A stretch of DNA of 35,396 nucleotides from an uncultured Microbacteriaceae bacterium. Lineage in GTDB: Bacteria; Actinomycetota; Actinomycetes; Actinomycetales; Microbacteriaceae. The position numbers and the translations under genes were made by a program. Each line of letters starts with the position of its first letter. The first letter of the stretch is position 1. Below, piece after piece: positions 8,478-16,483 of this stretch. A model generated the notes under the pieces. The model ran no database searches, was not told the origin of the DNA, and saw only the letters and a program-made list of their open reading frames with translations. Location of the stretch: NCBI GenBank assembly GCA_903859205.1, contig CAIOLM010000038.1, positions 1 through 35,396 of the forward strand, written 5' to 3'.

Positions 8478-11400
8478 GTGCCTCTCGAACCGAACGCTGG
8501 TGAGGGATTTGTCCCGGCCGAGGACGAACCCTTCGGGCTCGATGCACCCGCAATTTCGGATGCCGCGTCTAATCCGGCGGCTATCGACCACCTCTCCGTG
8601 GGGCTAACCACGTTCACTTCGTCGAACTTTGCCGAACCCAAGCGCGACTCGTGGCGTCAAGAGATCAGCAGCTTGGGCGGCATTTCTCCGCTGATTCGGT
8701 TTGTCGATTCACCGCGCACGCGCATCGACATCACGGCCGCGCATCCCGGTGGCCTTCCGCGCTTTTTGTCGGGGCAGCCGACGCTGCTCGAGCATCTCTT
8801 TCGTGAGGCCTTCACGCTGCGAAACGCGCGCCTGGCCGCGGCCGCGATCGAGGTCAAGATCAACGAGCTTCGCACCACCCGCGGAATCGATGCCATGCAG
8901 CTGGCAGTGGGTATCGCACAGTGGACACACGGCGGCGAGCAGTTCGTGGCGCCGGTCTTGCTTCGCCCGCTGCGTCTGCGCCGAGTGGGCCGAGACTATG
9001 AACTCAGCCTGATGGGCCAGGCCACGCTCAACCCACAGCTGGCCCGCACGCTCGAGGAGCAGTTCCACGTCTCTCTTGATGCCGCGGCATTCGTTGGGCT
9101 CGCCACCGAGAACGACACCTTTACCCCGCAGCCGGTGATGGATCGCCTCAAGGGTCTGCTGGGCCACGTCGAGAGTTTTCAGGTCGAGACGCGCTTAGTC
9201 GCGTCATCGTTCGCCGATGTGAAGAGCCCCATGCGCGCCGATGCCATTGAGCTCGAGCATCCGATACTGGATGCCCTGGCCGGTAATGCCTCGGCCCGCG
9301 CCAAGCTCTATGACGGTCGCGTCGACGCCCCCGTGGTGGGCTCCGATGTGCGCCCGCCAGCGACCGACTCCCTGCTGTTCGATGCCGATGCCGAGCAAGA
9401 GCAGGTGATTGCTGACATCGTCGCCGGCAACTCGCTTGTGGTTCACACTCTGCCGGGAACTGGCGCGACCCAGACGGTGCTGAACGCGGTCGGCTCTCTG
9501 GTGGCGGCGAACAAGCGCGTGCTCATTGTGGGCTCCCGCCGCGCTCGCCTGGATGACATTGCTCACCGTGCTCGCGCAATTGGTCTGGGCGGTCTGGCAC
9601 TCAATCCGCGCACTCTCAAGCGCGATGTCTTGGCTGCCATCACTCGCAACGAGAAGGCCGCGCGCCCGAATGTGACCGAGGTCGACGAAGCCCTGCTCAA
9701 GTTGCGCAAGGTCTTGCTTGACTATCGCGATGCTCTGGGCAAGCAAGACGCCGTTCTCGGTGTTTCCGTGCTGGATGCCCTCGAACACCTCTCGGCTCTG
9801 GCTTTGCTGCCCGAGCCTCCGTCGACCACCGCGCGCCTTCCGCGCCGTGCAATCGAGGTGCTCGCGACAACTCGCCGCGAAGCTGCTGCGAGCCTGATCC
9901 AGGCCGCCACCCTCGGAGAGTTCAAGTACGGCCCCGGAGATTCGCCCTGGTACGGCGTGAGCTTCGAAACCACCTCCGAGGCAACGGCAACGCACGATCT
10001 TGCTAAGCGCTTGCACTCGGTCGAGCTGCCTCGACTGCTCGAAAGCGCAGATCAGGTCATGAGCCAAACCAGCATGCGCGCGTTTGAGAACCTGACCGAG
10101 CTCGGCATCTACATTCGCCTGCTCTCTGACATTCGCGAGACCCTCGACAAGTTCGTGCCCTCGGTTTACGACCGCTCGCTGACCGAGCTCATCGCAGCAA
10201 CCGGCAGTCGTCGCGGCGGCGAGATGTCGGGCAAAGATCGGCGAGCACTTCGCAAGCACGCGCAAGAGTACGTTCGGCCCGGTGCGACCATCACCGACAT
10301 GCACGCCTCGCTGAACGCAGCCCAAGAACAGCGGGTGCTCTGGCAGCGCTACGTGGTTTCGGGCGCGGTGCCTGCGGTCCCGGTTGGTGTGGCAGACCTG
10401 CAGGCCGCGTTCGATCGGGTGATGCAAGACGTAGCTGTTCTCGACACCGTTCTGCAGCGTGCAACCCCGCAGCCTGAACTTGCGTCGCTGCCCGTCGGCC
10501 AACTGCGCGAGACGGTCTCGGGTCTGGCGGCCGAGTCTGAAGTGCTTGCCAACCTGCAAGAGCGCACGGCCATCATGGGTGAGCTTCGCGACCTCAACCT
10601 CTCAGAGCTGCTGGCAGATCTGGCCAACCGGCACATTCCCGAGAACCTAGTGGGCAACGAGCTCGAACTCGCGTGGTGGCAGTCGGTGCTCGAGGGGATG
10701 CTCGCAGAGGACAAGGCTCTGCTGAGCGCTAACACGAGCATCCTTGATCGCCTCGAGGCTGACTACCGCATGGTCGACGAGGCGCACACGTCAGCGAATG
10801 CTGCACTGCTGGCCACTCGACTGTCCGAGGTGTGGAAGATTGCGCTGGTCGATTTTCCTGATGAGGCCGACAGACTGCGCCACGCACTTCGCGCCGAGCG
10901 CCTGAGCGTCAACACGTTCTACAAGCTCGCACCGAACCTTGTTCGTGCGCTGGGTCCGGTGTGGATGTGCTCGCCTTACGAGGTGCATCAGCTTCCCACC
11001 GGGGTGACCTTCGACACTGTCATCATCATGGATGCCGGCTCAACGACCATCGCAGAGAACGCCGGTGCCATCAAGCGTGCGACGTCGGTCGTTGCGTTTG
11101 GTGACCCGGTCACGCAGAATCCGACGCCCTTCGAGATCAGCACGGCTGTGCTCGACAAGGGTGGGCCGGAGGCCAAGTACAGCACGGGCATCATCGACCC
11201 GACCGCACTGATGAGCAACAAGTCGGCGCTGACGGAGCTGGCCGACATCCTGCCGCTGACAACGCTCTCGCGCAGCTACCGTGCCGGCGGCGAAGACCTC
11301 ACGGATGTCATCAACCGCCGCTTCTACGGCGAGAAGATCTCGTTCATGCCCTGGGCGGGAACCTTCTTGGGCTACAAAGCACTCAACGCCCACTATCTGA

Positions 11401-12311
11401 CAACGGCCACCGGCGTGCCCGACACCTCGAGCGGGCTGGTCGAAACCACCGCCGTCGAGGTAGAGAAAGTTGTCGAGCTCGTTCTCACACACGTGCGTCG
11501 GCGCTCGAGCGAGTCGCTCATGGTTATCACGGCGAGCATCAAGCACGCAGCCGCGGTTGAGCAAGCGCTCACTGATGCGATGTCTGACCCCGACCTGTCG
11601 ACGTGGATGACCCGCGAAACCCCGGAGCCGTTCACGGTGCTGACGCTTGATCAGGCCTCTGCCGACAGTCGTGACCGCGTCATCTTCTCGCTCGGCTTCG
11701 GGCGCACGCCGCACGGTCGCCTGCTTTCCGAGTTTGGGTCGCTCAGCCGTTTTGGTGGCGAACGCCTGCTAGCCGTCGCGATGACGCGCGCGCGTCGAAG
11801 CATCGACCTGCTGACGTGCTTCTCACCAGAAGAGATTGAGCTCGATCGTCTCGATTACGGTGCACGCGCCCTGGCCGAGATTCTCGCCGGCGCCGAGGAA
11901 TCAAGCCCGCAGGGCGACCCCGCAGACGTCGAGCCGATGCTCACCGACCTTGCCGCGCGCCTGCGCTCTCGCGGACTGCGCGTCTCGCTCACGCACGGTG
12001 GTGAAATCGCCTTGGCCGTCTCGTTCGTAGATCGTGCCGTTGCGATTGAAACCGACTCAGTTCTGGCTCGCGGGTCGCTTCGTGAATCGCTGCGCTTGCG
12101 TCCCGCGCTGTTGCGTCGCCTCGGTTGGCACTACCTGCGCGTGCACAGCTTCGAACTCTTTGCGAACCCGGAGAGCGTTGCCTCGCGCATCGCGGCAATG
12201 GTGGGAAAGCCCGACCCGGTAGTCGAGCCCGAGCCAGCTGGTTTCGATACGCCGGCTGAGCCGGCTACTCAACCGACGCAGGTGTTGGCGACCGAGAACA
12301 CCGATGACTAA
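8478..12311 (+). CDS. SF1-like DNA helicase with divergent motifs and a nuclease-like C-terminus
   Basis: Large 1277-residue protein resembling the DUF4011/UPF1-like SF1 helicases of actinobacteria. The ATP-binding loop at 326-332 reads PGTGATQ, with Ala330 where Walker A normally has Lys. The Walker B region at 852-855 reads DAGS instead of DEAS, followed by FGDPVTQNP (Asp876), matching the GDPxQ motif III. LSRSYRAGGEDL and VAMTRARRSIDLL match the motif IV and VI regions. The last ~100 residues contain LAVSFVDRAVAIETDSV and later LRRLGWHYLRVHS, which resemble the Vsr/MTES_1575-type endonuclease fold (an IExD pattern). The start is a GTG 7 nt after a -10 element. It could be a helicase-nuclease with altered ATP binding or a pseudo-ATPase. 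Its substrate is unknown; a nucleic-acid role is very likely. Confidence 0.85.
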   Translation: MPLEPNAGEGFVPAEDEPFGLDAPAISDAASNPAAIDHLSVGLTTFTSSNFAEPKRDSWRQEISSLGGISPLIRFVDSPRTRIDITAAHPGGLPRFLSGQPTLLEHLFREAFTLRNARLAAAAIEVKINELRTTRGIDAMQLAVGIAQWTHGGEQFVAPVLLRPLRLRRVGRDYELSLMGQATLNPQLARTLEEQFHVSLDAAAFVGLATENDTFTPQPVMDRLKGLLGHVESFQVETRLVASSFADVKSPMRADAIELEHPILDALAGNASARAKLYDGRVDAPVVGSDVRPPATDSLLFDADAEQEQVIADIVAGNSLVVHTLPGTGATQTVLNAVGSLVAANKRVLIVGSRRARLDDIAHRARAIGLGGLALNPRTLKRDVLAAITRNEKAARPNVTEVDEALLKLRKVLLDYRDALGKQDAVLGVSVLDALEHLSALALLPEPPSTTARLPRRAIEVLATTRREAAASLIQAATLGEFKYGPGDSPWYGVSFETTSEATATHDLAKRLHSVELPRLLESADQVMSQTSMRAFENLTELGIYIRLLSDIRETLDKFVPSVYDRSLTELIAATGSRRGGEMSGKDRRALRKHAQEYVRPGATITDMHASLNAAQEQRVLWQRYVVSGAVPAVPVGVADLQAAFDRVMQDVAVLDTVLQRATPQPELASLPVGQLRETVSGLAAESEVLANLQERTAIMGELRDLNLSELLADLANRHIPENLVGNELELAWWQSVLEGMLAEDKALLSANTSILDRLEADYRMVDEAHTSANAALLATRLSEVWKIALVDFPDEADRLRHALRAERLSVNTFYKLAPNLVRALGPVWMCSPYEVHQLPTGVTFDTVIIMDAGSTTIAENAGAIKRATSVVAFGDPVTQNPTPFEISTAVLDKGGPEAKYSTGIIDPTALMSNKSALTELADILPLTTLSRSYRAGGEDLTDVINRRFYGEKISFMPWAGTFLGYKALNAHYLTTATGVPDTSSGLVETTAVEVEKVVELVLTHVRRRSSESLMVITASIKHAAAVEQALTDAMSDPDLSTWMTRETPEPFTVLTLDQASADSRDRVIFSLGFGRTPHGRLLSEFGSLSRFGGERLLAVAMTRARRSIDLLTCFSPEEIELDRLDYGARALAEILAGAEESSPQGDPADVEPMLTDLAARLRSRGLRVSLTHGGEIALAVSFVDRAVAIETDSVLARGSLRESLRLRPALLRRLGWHYLRVHSFELFANPESVASRIAAMVGKPDPVVEPEPAGFDTPAEPATQPTQVLATENTDD

Positions 12312-12483
12312 AAAGCGCGGGTCCAAGCGGGTCACCTGGAAGCCCGAGAACGACACAGCCTCGGCGCAGCCTGAACCAGATGCCGAGGTCTTCTCCGTGA
12401 GCAAAGAGGATGAGGGTGCATCCTCGCGTGCAGAGTCAAACGACGACCGTCTTCGTGCAGACAAGCCGCCACACTGGGGCTAG
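12304..12483 (+). CDS. Small hydrophilic protein of 59 residues
   Basis: An ATG at 12304 opens a 59-codon frame that overlaps the helicase stop by 8 bases and ends at TAG 12481-12483, overlapping the convergent cyclo-ligase by 4 bases. The product starts with a basic patch (MTKKRGSKRVTWKP), has an acidic disordered middle and ends DKPPHWG. The exact fit between the neighbours, the continuous frame and the motif-like C-terminus argue for a real gene, translated by coupling to the helicase. It is below the size many gene finders report. Function unknown; no domain seen. Confidence 0.6.
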   Translation: MTKKRGSKRVTWKPENDTASAQPEPDAEVFSVSKEDEGASSRAESNDDRLRADKPPHWG

Positions 12484-13103
12484 AACCGACGGATGCCCGA
12501 GGGCGTGACCACGCCGTCAACTTCTTTGTCGTGACTCTCGTGCGGTAACTCGTCGACAACCTCGTCATCGAACACCACTGCGAAGGTCTGCGGCCGCACG
12601 CCGGCGTCAGAAGGGGGCAGCTCCGCCAGAGCCCGGTCGTAAAAGCCTTTGCCCCAGCCCAGGCGCATTCCGCGCGCATCGACGGCCGCCGCGGGAAGCA
12701 GAATCACATCGGCCGATGCCAGCGCCTCTGGGCCCAGCAGAGTCGTGGGGTCGAAGACAACAGGCTCAGGCACTCCCAGCTCGCCAGCAATAACCGCGGT
12801 TTCGGGTCCGAGGTGAGTCCATTTCAGGCTGCCGTCTGGCTGCGAAATTGGAATGAGAACGGCAACTCCTTGCGCGATTGCAGAAGCGAGGAAGCCATCA
12901 ATTGGCGGCTCCGTGTCGGTTGGCAGGAACGCGGCGATCGAGTTGGCATCGACGCTCGAGCACAGCTGGGTCAGAGCGCCGGTCAGGGCATCCCGTGCCT
13001 CATCACGTGCCGCGGCAGGGCGCCTTGCGCGCGAGGCGCGAACGATCGCGCGAATCTCAGCCTTGGTTGCTACCACGGGGTTCATCCTAGGTCGGGGTGC
13101 CAT
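12480..13103 (-). CDS. 5-formyltetrahydrofolate cyclo-ligase
   Basis: Converts 5-formyl-THF to 5,10-methenyl-THF with ATP, salvaging folate in the cytosol. It has 207 residues, the normal family size. The diagnostic loop GWGKGFYDRA sits near residues 149-158, preceded by ASADVILLPAAAVDARGMRL, and the family's basic N-terminal helix (AEIRAIVRASRARR) is present. The start may be ATG 13103, which lies 5 nt after a reverse-strand -10 (TAGCCT) and so suits a leaderless message, or the internal ATG at 13085. It is divergent from galU with only 16 nt between start codons, and its 3' end overlaps the small upstream ORF on the other strand by 4 bases. Confidence 0.9.
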   Translation of the reverse strand: MAPRPRMNPVVATKAEIRAIVRASRARRPAAARDEARDALTGALTQLCSSVDANSIAAFLPTDTEPPIDGFLASAIAQGVAVLIPISQPDGSLKWTHLGPETAVIAGELGVPEPVVFDPTTLLGPEALASADVILLPAAAVDARGMRLGWGKGFYDRALAELPPSDAGVRPQTFAVVFDDEVVDELPHESHDKEVDGVVTPSGIRRF

Positions 13104-13106
13104 TGG

Positions 13107-13115
13107 TTAGGCTAA
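13107..13115. promoter_or_regulatory. Symmetric -10 element shared by divergent genes
   Basis: TTAGGCTAA reads as TAGGCT on the plus strand (13108-13113, 6 nt before the galU ATG) and as TAGCCT on the minus strand (13114-13109, 5 nt before the cyclo-ligase ATG at 13103). Both fit TANNNT at leaderless spacing. The whole intergenic space is 16 nt, so the two polymerases cannot load together. Confidence 0.55.
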
Positions 13116-13119
13116 AGGC

Positions 13120-14010
13120 ATGGCACACCGGGTAAAGAAAGCAGTCGTTCCAGCGGCTGGACTGGGCACGCGCTTCTTGCCCGCGACCAAGGCACTCCCC
13201 AAAGAGATGTTGCCCGTGGTCGACACCCCGGCCATCCAGTACGTGGTTGAAGAAGCTGTGAACGCTGGCCTCAACGATCTGCTCATGATCACGGGGCGCA
13301 ACAAGAACGCGCTCGAGAATCACTTCGACCGCAACTACGAGCTCGAGCGCACGCTCGAGGCCAAGCATGACGAGGCTCGACTGCTCAAGGTAACGCACTC
13401 GACTGACCTGGCCGACATTCACTACGTGCGCCAGGGCGACCCCAAGGGCCTCGGTCACGCTGTGCTCAAGGCTGCGCACCACGTGGGAGACGAATCTTTT
13501 GCGCTGCTGCTCGGTGACGACATCATCGACCCCAAAGAGAACCTGCTCGAGCGCATGCTCGACGTGCACGGCTCGACCGGCGCCAGCGTAGTTGCGCTCA
13601 TGGAGGTCGACGAAGAGCTGCTGTCGCAGTATGGCGTCGCTGTCATTGAGAAGACCGACGACTCCGACGTCGTTCGCGTCACCGGCATGGTCGAGAAGCC
13701 TGCACCCGGCCAGGCACCCTCGAATCTCGCCATCATCGGTCGTTACGTTCTTCGCCCCGAGATCTTTGGTGTGCTGGACCGCACCGAGCCAGGTCGAGGC
13801 GGCGAAATCCAATTGACGGATGCGCTGGCCGTACTTGCCGCCGATGTCAGCATCGCGGATGGCGTTGTTGGTGTCATCTTCCGGGGTCGTCGCTTCGACA
13901 CGGGTGATCGCCTCGAGTACCTCAAGGCCGTGGTTGAGCTGGCGACCGAGCGGGATGACCTGGGCCCGGGCCTGTTGGCCTGGCTGCGCGAGTTCGTCGC
14001 CTCCCGGTAA
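13120..14010 (+). CDS. galU: UTP-glucose-1-phosphate uridylyltransferase
   Basis: Makes UDP-glucose from UTP and glucose-1-phosphate, feeding cell-envelope polysaccharide and glycolipid synthesis. It has 296 residues, typical of bacterial GalU. The nucleotidyltransferase signature is at 12-32 (AAGLGTRFLPATKALPKEML), with catalytic region LLLGDDII in the middle and MVEKP with Lys193, followed by NLAIIGRYVL. The glycine-rich GRGGEIQLTDAL completes the sugar-binding part. The start codon is 6 nt after the -10 TAGGCT and has no Shine-Dalgarno sequence, so a leaderless mRNA is likely. The acetyltransferase gene follows after 5 bases and is probably co-transcribed. Confidence 0.96.
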   Translation: MAHRVKKAVVPAAGLGTRFLPATKALPKEMLPVVDTPAIQYVVEEAVNAGLNDLLMITGRNKNALENHFDRNYELERTLEAKHDEARLLKVTHSTDLADIHYVRQGDPKGLGHAVLKAAHHVGDESFALLLGDDIIDPKENLLERMLDVHGSTGASVVALMEVDEELLSQYGVAVIEKTDDSDVVRVTGMVEKPAPGQAPSNLAIIGRYVLRPEIFGVLDRTEPGRGGEIQLTDALAVLAADVSIADGVVGVIFRGRRFDTGDRLEYLKAVVELATERDDLGPGLLAWLREFVASR

Positions 14011-14015
14011 TTTTC

Positions 14016-14612
14016 ATGGTCATTCCCAGCGTGAGCCTGAGCCACGGAGAGCTGACGCTTCGCCCCATACACATGCGTGACGCCCGCCCCCTCGAGCGCG
14101 AGCTCATGTTGAATCGCTCGTGGCTGCGCCAGTGGGAAGCAACGAATCCGGGTACCTTCAACCATCTCGACACCAAGGCAGCCGTGCGCTCGCTGCTGTC
14201 GTACGGACGGTCCGGAGGCGGGCTTCCACTGGTTATGGTCGTCGAAGGACAGATTGTCGGGCAGATCAATGTGTCGGGCATCACCTACGGTTCGCTGTCG
14301 AGCGCGTCCATCGGGTACTGGGTCGCCGAGCGCTTCGCCGGTCGCGGATTGACCACGATCGCCGTCGCGCTTGTCACCGATTACTGCATGCGCGTGCTCG
14401 GACTCCACCGCATAGAAATCTGTATTCGGCCAGAAAATTCGGCGTCTTTACGGGTCGTTCAGAAGCTGGGCTACCGCTTCGAAGGGCGTCGCGACCGCTA
14501 CATTCACATCAATGGCGACTGGCGCGATCACGACTGTTTTGCGCTCTGCGTCGAAGATTTACCTGACGGTTTGTTGACCCGCTATCTGACCGGAAAAACC
14601 AACACGCCTTAA
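14016..14612 (+). CDS. GNAT N-acetyltransferase, RimJ/RimL type
   Basis: A 198-residue acetyl-CoA-dependent acetyltransferase resembling RimJ/RimL, which acetylate protein N-termini, especially ribosomal proteins. It begins LTLRPIHMRDARPLERE, typical of this subfamily. The acetyl-CoA-binding motif is VAERFAGRGLTTIAVAL, and the end has the family pattern LHRIEICIRPENSASLRVVQ then KLGYRFEGRRDRYIHINGDW. The substrate cannot be told from sequence. It lies 5 bases after galU, consistent with one transcript, a neighbour arrangement I associate with actinobacteria. No obvious ribosome site precedes the ATG, so translational coupling to galU is plausible. Confidence 0.9.
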   Translation: MVIPSVSLSHGELTLRPIHMRDARPLERELMLNRSWLRQWEATNPGTFNHLDTKAAVRSLLSYGRSGGGLPLVMVVEGQIVGQINVSGITYGSLSSASIGYWVAERFAGRGLTTIAVALVTDYCMRVLGLHRIEICIRPENSASLRVVQKLGYRFEGRRDRYIHINGDWRDHDCFALCVEDLPDGLLTRYLTGKTNTP

Positions 14613-14631
14613 TCCTTGCGCTAAAGATTAA
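14609..14631. repeat. Imperfect palindrome over the acetyltransferase stop codon
   Basis: TTAATC (14609-14614) and GATTAA (14626-14631) are inverted around an 11-nt centre that is itself partly symmetric. It includes the upstream stop codon and ends 11 nt before the next -10 element. No T run follows, so an operator or a weak terminator are both possible. Confidence 0.35.
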
Positions 14632-14642
14632 CCTTCAACTCG

Positions 14643-14648
14643 TACCTT
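14643..14648 (+). promoter_or_regulatory. -10 element of a leaderless promoter (membrane protein gene)
   Basis: TACCTT fits TANNNT, 7 nt before the GTG at 14656, with no ribosome site between. The upstream palindrome at 14609-14631 lies where a regulator could act. Confidence 0.45.
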
Positions 14649-14655
14649 AGAAATC

Positions 14656-15549
14656 GTGACGGATTTTCTCGGCGGTGGCTTGGTCTTTGCTATCGCTGCC
14701 GCGCTCTGGCTTGTCTACCTCGTGCCGTCGTGGCTGCGTCGCCGTAACTTCGTCGCGACCGAACAAAACGCTGTTCGACTGCAGCGGACCATTCGCGTGT
14801 TGGTCGAGACCGGGGATGCGCCCGACGAGATTCGCGCCGAGATCAGCGCGCGCGGAGTCCACGAGCAGCGCAAGGCTCTTCGTGCGGCTGAAGCTGAGGC
14901 CCGCAATAGACTTCGCGCCCATGCTGCCCCCGCGCCGTCGCCAGAAGAGACCGATGCGATTGCTCGTCACCGCCGTCGCACCCAGCGCCTGATTGCTTTT
15001 GTGGCCTTCGTTGTTTCGCTCCTCACCGTTGCTGCCGGTCTAGCTCTCGTGGCCTACACAGCGACATGGACCCTCGTGTGGGCTGGCGCCATCGCCACGC
15101 TTGTTTCACTCGTTGCACTTCGCTTGCTCGCACGGCCGGTTCGCTCGGCGGCATCGCCGATGGCAACCCGTCGCGAGCAAGGCTTCACCGATTTCGGATA
15201 TGCACCCGAGGCGGCCACTCGCGCTTGGACGCCCCGTCCGCTGCCCCGCCCCCTGCACCTCGAGCCAGGCTCCCTCGCGCAAGCGACCGTCGCGTCTGTG
15301 AGCGCGGCCGACCGTTTGCGCCAGGCTGCTCAAGAAGAAGCCCTGCGCGACCGCATGGAGCGCGCTGCCGGCGTCAACCGTGTGCGCCAGGCTGAAACCA
15401 CCGAGGCCACGAGCGTTCCCGTGCAGAACCCCAGCGCATCGTCTGCCCTGTCGTCACTCGACGCGCTCGCTCAGGTTGAGAATCAAGGCGACCAAGCGCA
15501 GGCGTTCAACCTCGACGAGGTATTCCGCCGCCGCGCCGTCGGTGAGTAG
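14656..15549 (+). CDS. Membrane protein, function unknown
   Basis: A 297-residue protein with one N-terminal hydrophobic segment (GGGLVFAIAAALWLVYLVPS) ending in WLRRRNFVATEQNAVRLQRT, then a charged, probably coiled-coil stretch rich in Arg, Ala and Glu. A hydrophobic pair follows near 113-155 (LIAFVAFVVSLLTVAAGLAL and VWAGAIATLVSLVALRLLA), then a long cytoplasmic tail containing an Ala/Arg-rich helix. This layout matches poorly characterised actinobacterial membrane proteins often found near galU. No enzymatic motif is visible. The GTG start is supported by a -10 element 7 nt upstream. The ABC ATPase gene follows after 9 bases. Real gene, function unknown. Confidence 0.8.
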   Translation: MTDFLGGGLVFAIAAALWLVYLVPSWLRRRNFVATEQNAVRLQRTIRVLVETGDAPDEIRAEISARGVHEQRKALRAAEAEARNRLRAHAAPAPSPEETDAIARHRRRTQRLIAFVAFVVSLLTVAAGLALVAYTATWTLVWAGAIATLVSLVALRLLARPVRSAASPMATRREQGFTDFGYAPEAATRAWTPRPLPRPLHLEPGSLAQATVASVSAADRLRQAAQEEALRDRMERAAGVNRVRQAETTEATSVPVQNPSASSALSSLDALAQVENQGDQAQAFNLDEVFRRRAVGE

Positions 15550-15558
15550 CGTCTTCTG

Positions 15559-16344
15559 ATGTCTGCGCCCACCGTTTCGCTTCGCGACGTCACCGTCACG
15601 CGCAACAGTCGAAATATCGTTGACCACGTTTCGCTGGACCTTGGCGCGGGCGAGCGCTGGGCCCTGATCGGTCCTAATGGAAGTGGCAAGAGCACAATTC
15701 TCAAGATGGCGTCGTCGTGGATGCACCCTACGAGTGGCCACGTTTTCTTGTTCGATCGTGAGCTCGGGCAGTTTGATGTGACCGAGATTCGCAAAGACAT
15801 CGGTTTTGTCACCCCCGCGCACGACCTGCAGTGGCCACTCGACGGCCTCGATGTCGTGCTCACCGGAATCACCGGAACGCTCGAAACGCCCATGCGCTGG
15901 GAGCCCAGTTCTGCTGAGTCGGCCAGGGCGCTCGAAGCGATGCGCGAAGTTGGTGTTGACCACCTCGCCGAGACCGAGTGGTACGTCATGAGTCAGGGCG
16001 AGCGCGGTCGTGTGCTCATCGCGCGAGCTCTTATTCTGCAACCCAAGCTGTTGGTGCTCGACGAGCCGATGACTGGTCTAGACCTGACCGCCCGCGAGCA
16101 GCTTCTCGACACTCTGGACGATTTATCCCGGGTTGAGAAGGCGCTTACCTCGGTACTGGTAACTCACCACATCGAAGAGCTGCCGGCGTCAACCACGCAC
16201 GCGGCACTCATTTCGCATGGACGCATCGTGGCCGCAGGGTCGGCGGTGGATGTGCTGACGAGCGCCAACGTGAGCGCCGCGTTTGAGCATCCGATTGAGG
16301 TCACTTTCGCTCACGGGCGTTGGGCTGCTCGCTCCAACCGTTAG
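15559..16344 (+). CDS. ABC transporter ATP-binding protein
   Basis: A 261-residue ABC ATPase. Walker A is GPNGSGKS (38-45), Walker B LLVLDEP with Asp168-Glu169, and the switch His is in LVTHHIEELP. The signature motif reads MSQGERGR instead of LSGGQ, a divergence seen in the ModF/YlmA-like group of ABC proteins. No permease or binding protein is adjacent, so its partner is unknown, and it may work with transport proteins elsewhere or act as a non-transport ATPase. It lies 9 bases after the membrane-protein gene, likely in the same transcript. The pst promoter region follows. Confidence 0.9.
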   Translation: MSAPTVSLRDVTVTRNSRNIVDHVSLDLGAGERWALIGPNGSGKSTILKMASSWMHPTSGHVFLFDRELGQFDVTEIRKDIGFVTPAHDLQWPLDGLDVVLTGITGTLETPMRWEPSSAESARALEAMREVGVDHLAETEWYVMSQGERGRVLIARALILQPKLLVLDEPMTGLDLTAREQLLDTLDDLSRVEKALTSVLVTHHIEELPASTTHAALISHGRIVAAGSAVDVLTSANVSAAFEHPIEVTFAHGRWAARSNR

Positions 16345-16373
16345 CCGATTTCGCCCAGCGAATTCGCGGATTT

Positions 16374-16422
16374 TGGCACCCCGCGTTAGCCCGTCGTTAA
16401 CCTTCTGTCTAGGTTGTACTTT
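16374..16422 (+). promoter_or_regulatory. Pho-box-like direct repeats and -10 upstream of pstC
   Basis: Three heptamers in 11-bp register: TGGCACC (16374-16380), GTTAGCC (16385-16391) and GTTAACC (16396-16402), with 4-nt spacers. This is the geometry of actinobacterial PhoP/RegX3 boxes (GTTCACC repeats). A -10 candidate TACTTT lies at 16417-16422 (TAGGTT at 16410 is an alternative). Phosphate-starvation induction of the cluster is expected. The rest of 16345-16483 shows no gene. Confidence 0.6.
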
Positions 16423-16483
16423 TAGCCTCAAACAAGTGCCGTCAGTGATGGGCGGCGCACTCTGAAACTCACGCACATCACGC

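Noticed and set aside
9204-10559. Long minus-strand open frame antisense to the helicase
   Set aside because: It is the shadow of a GC-rich coding region; the translation is compositionally odd and has no motifs.
16358-16367. GCGAATTCGC palindrome after the ABC ATPase gene as a terminator
   Set aside because: It has no loop and no adequate T run; a 10-bp palindrome can occur by chance.
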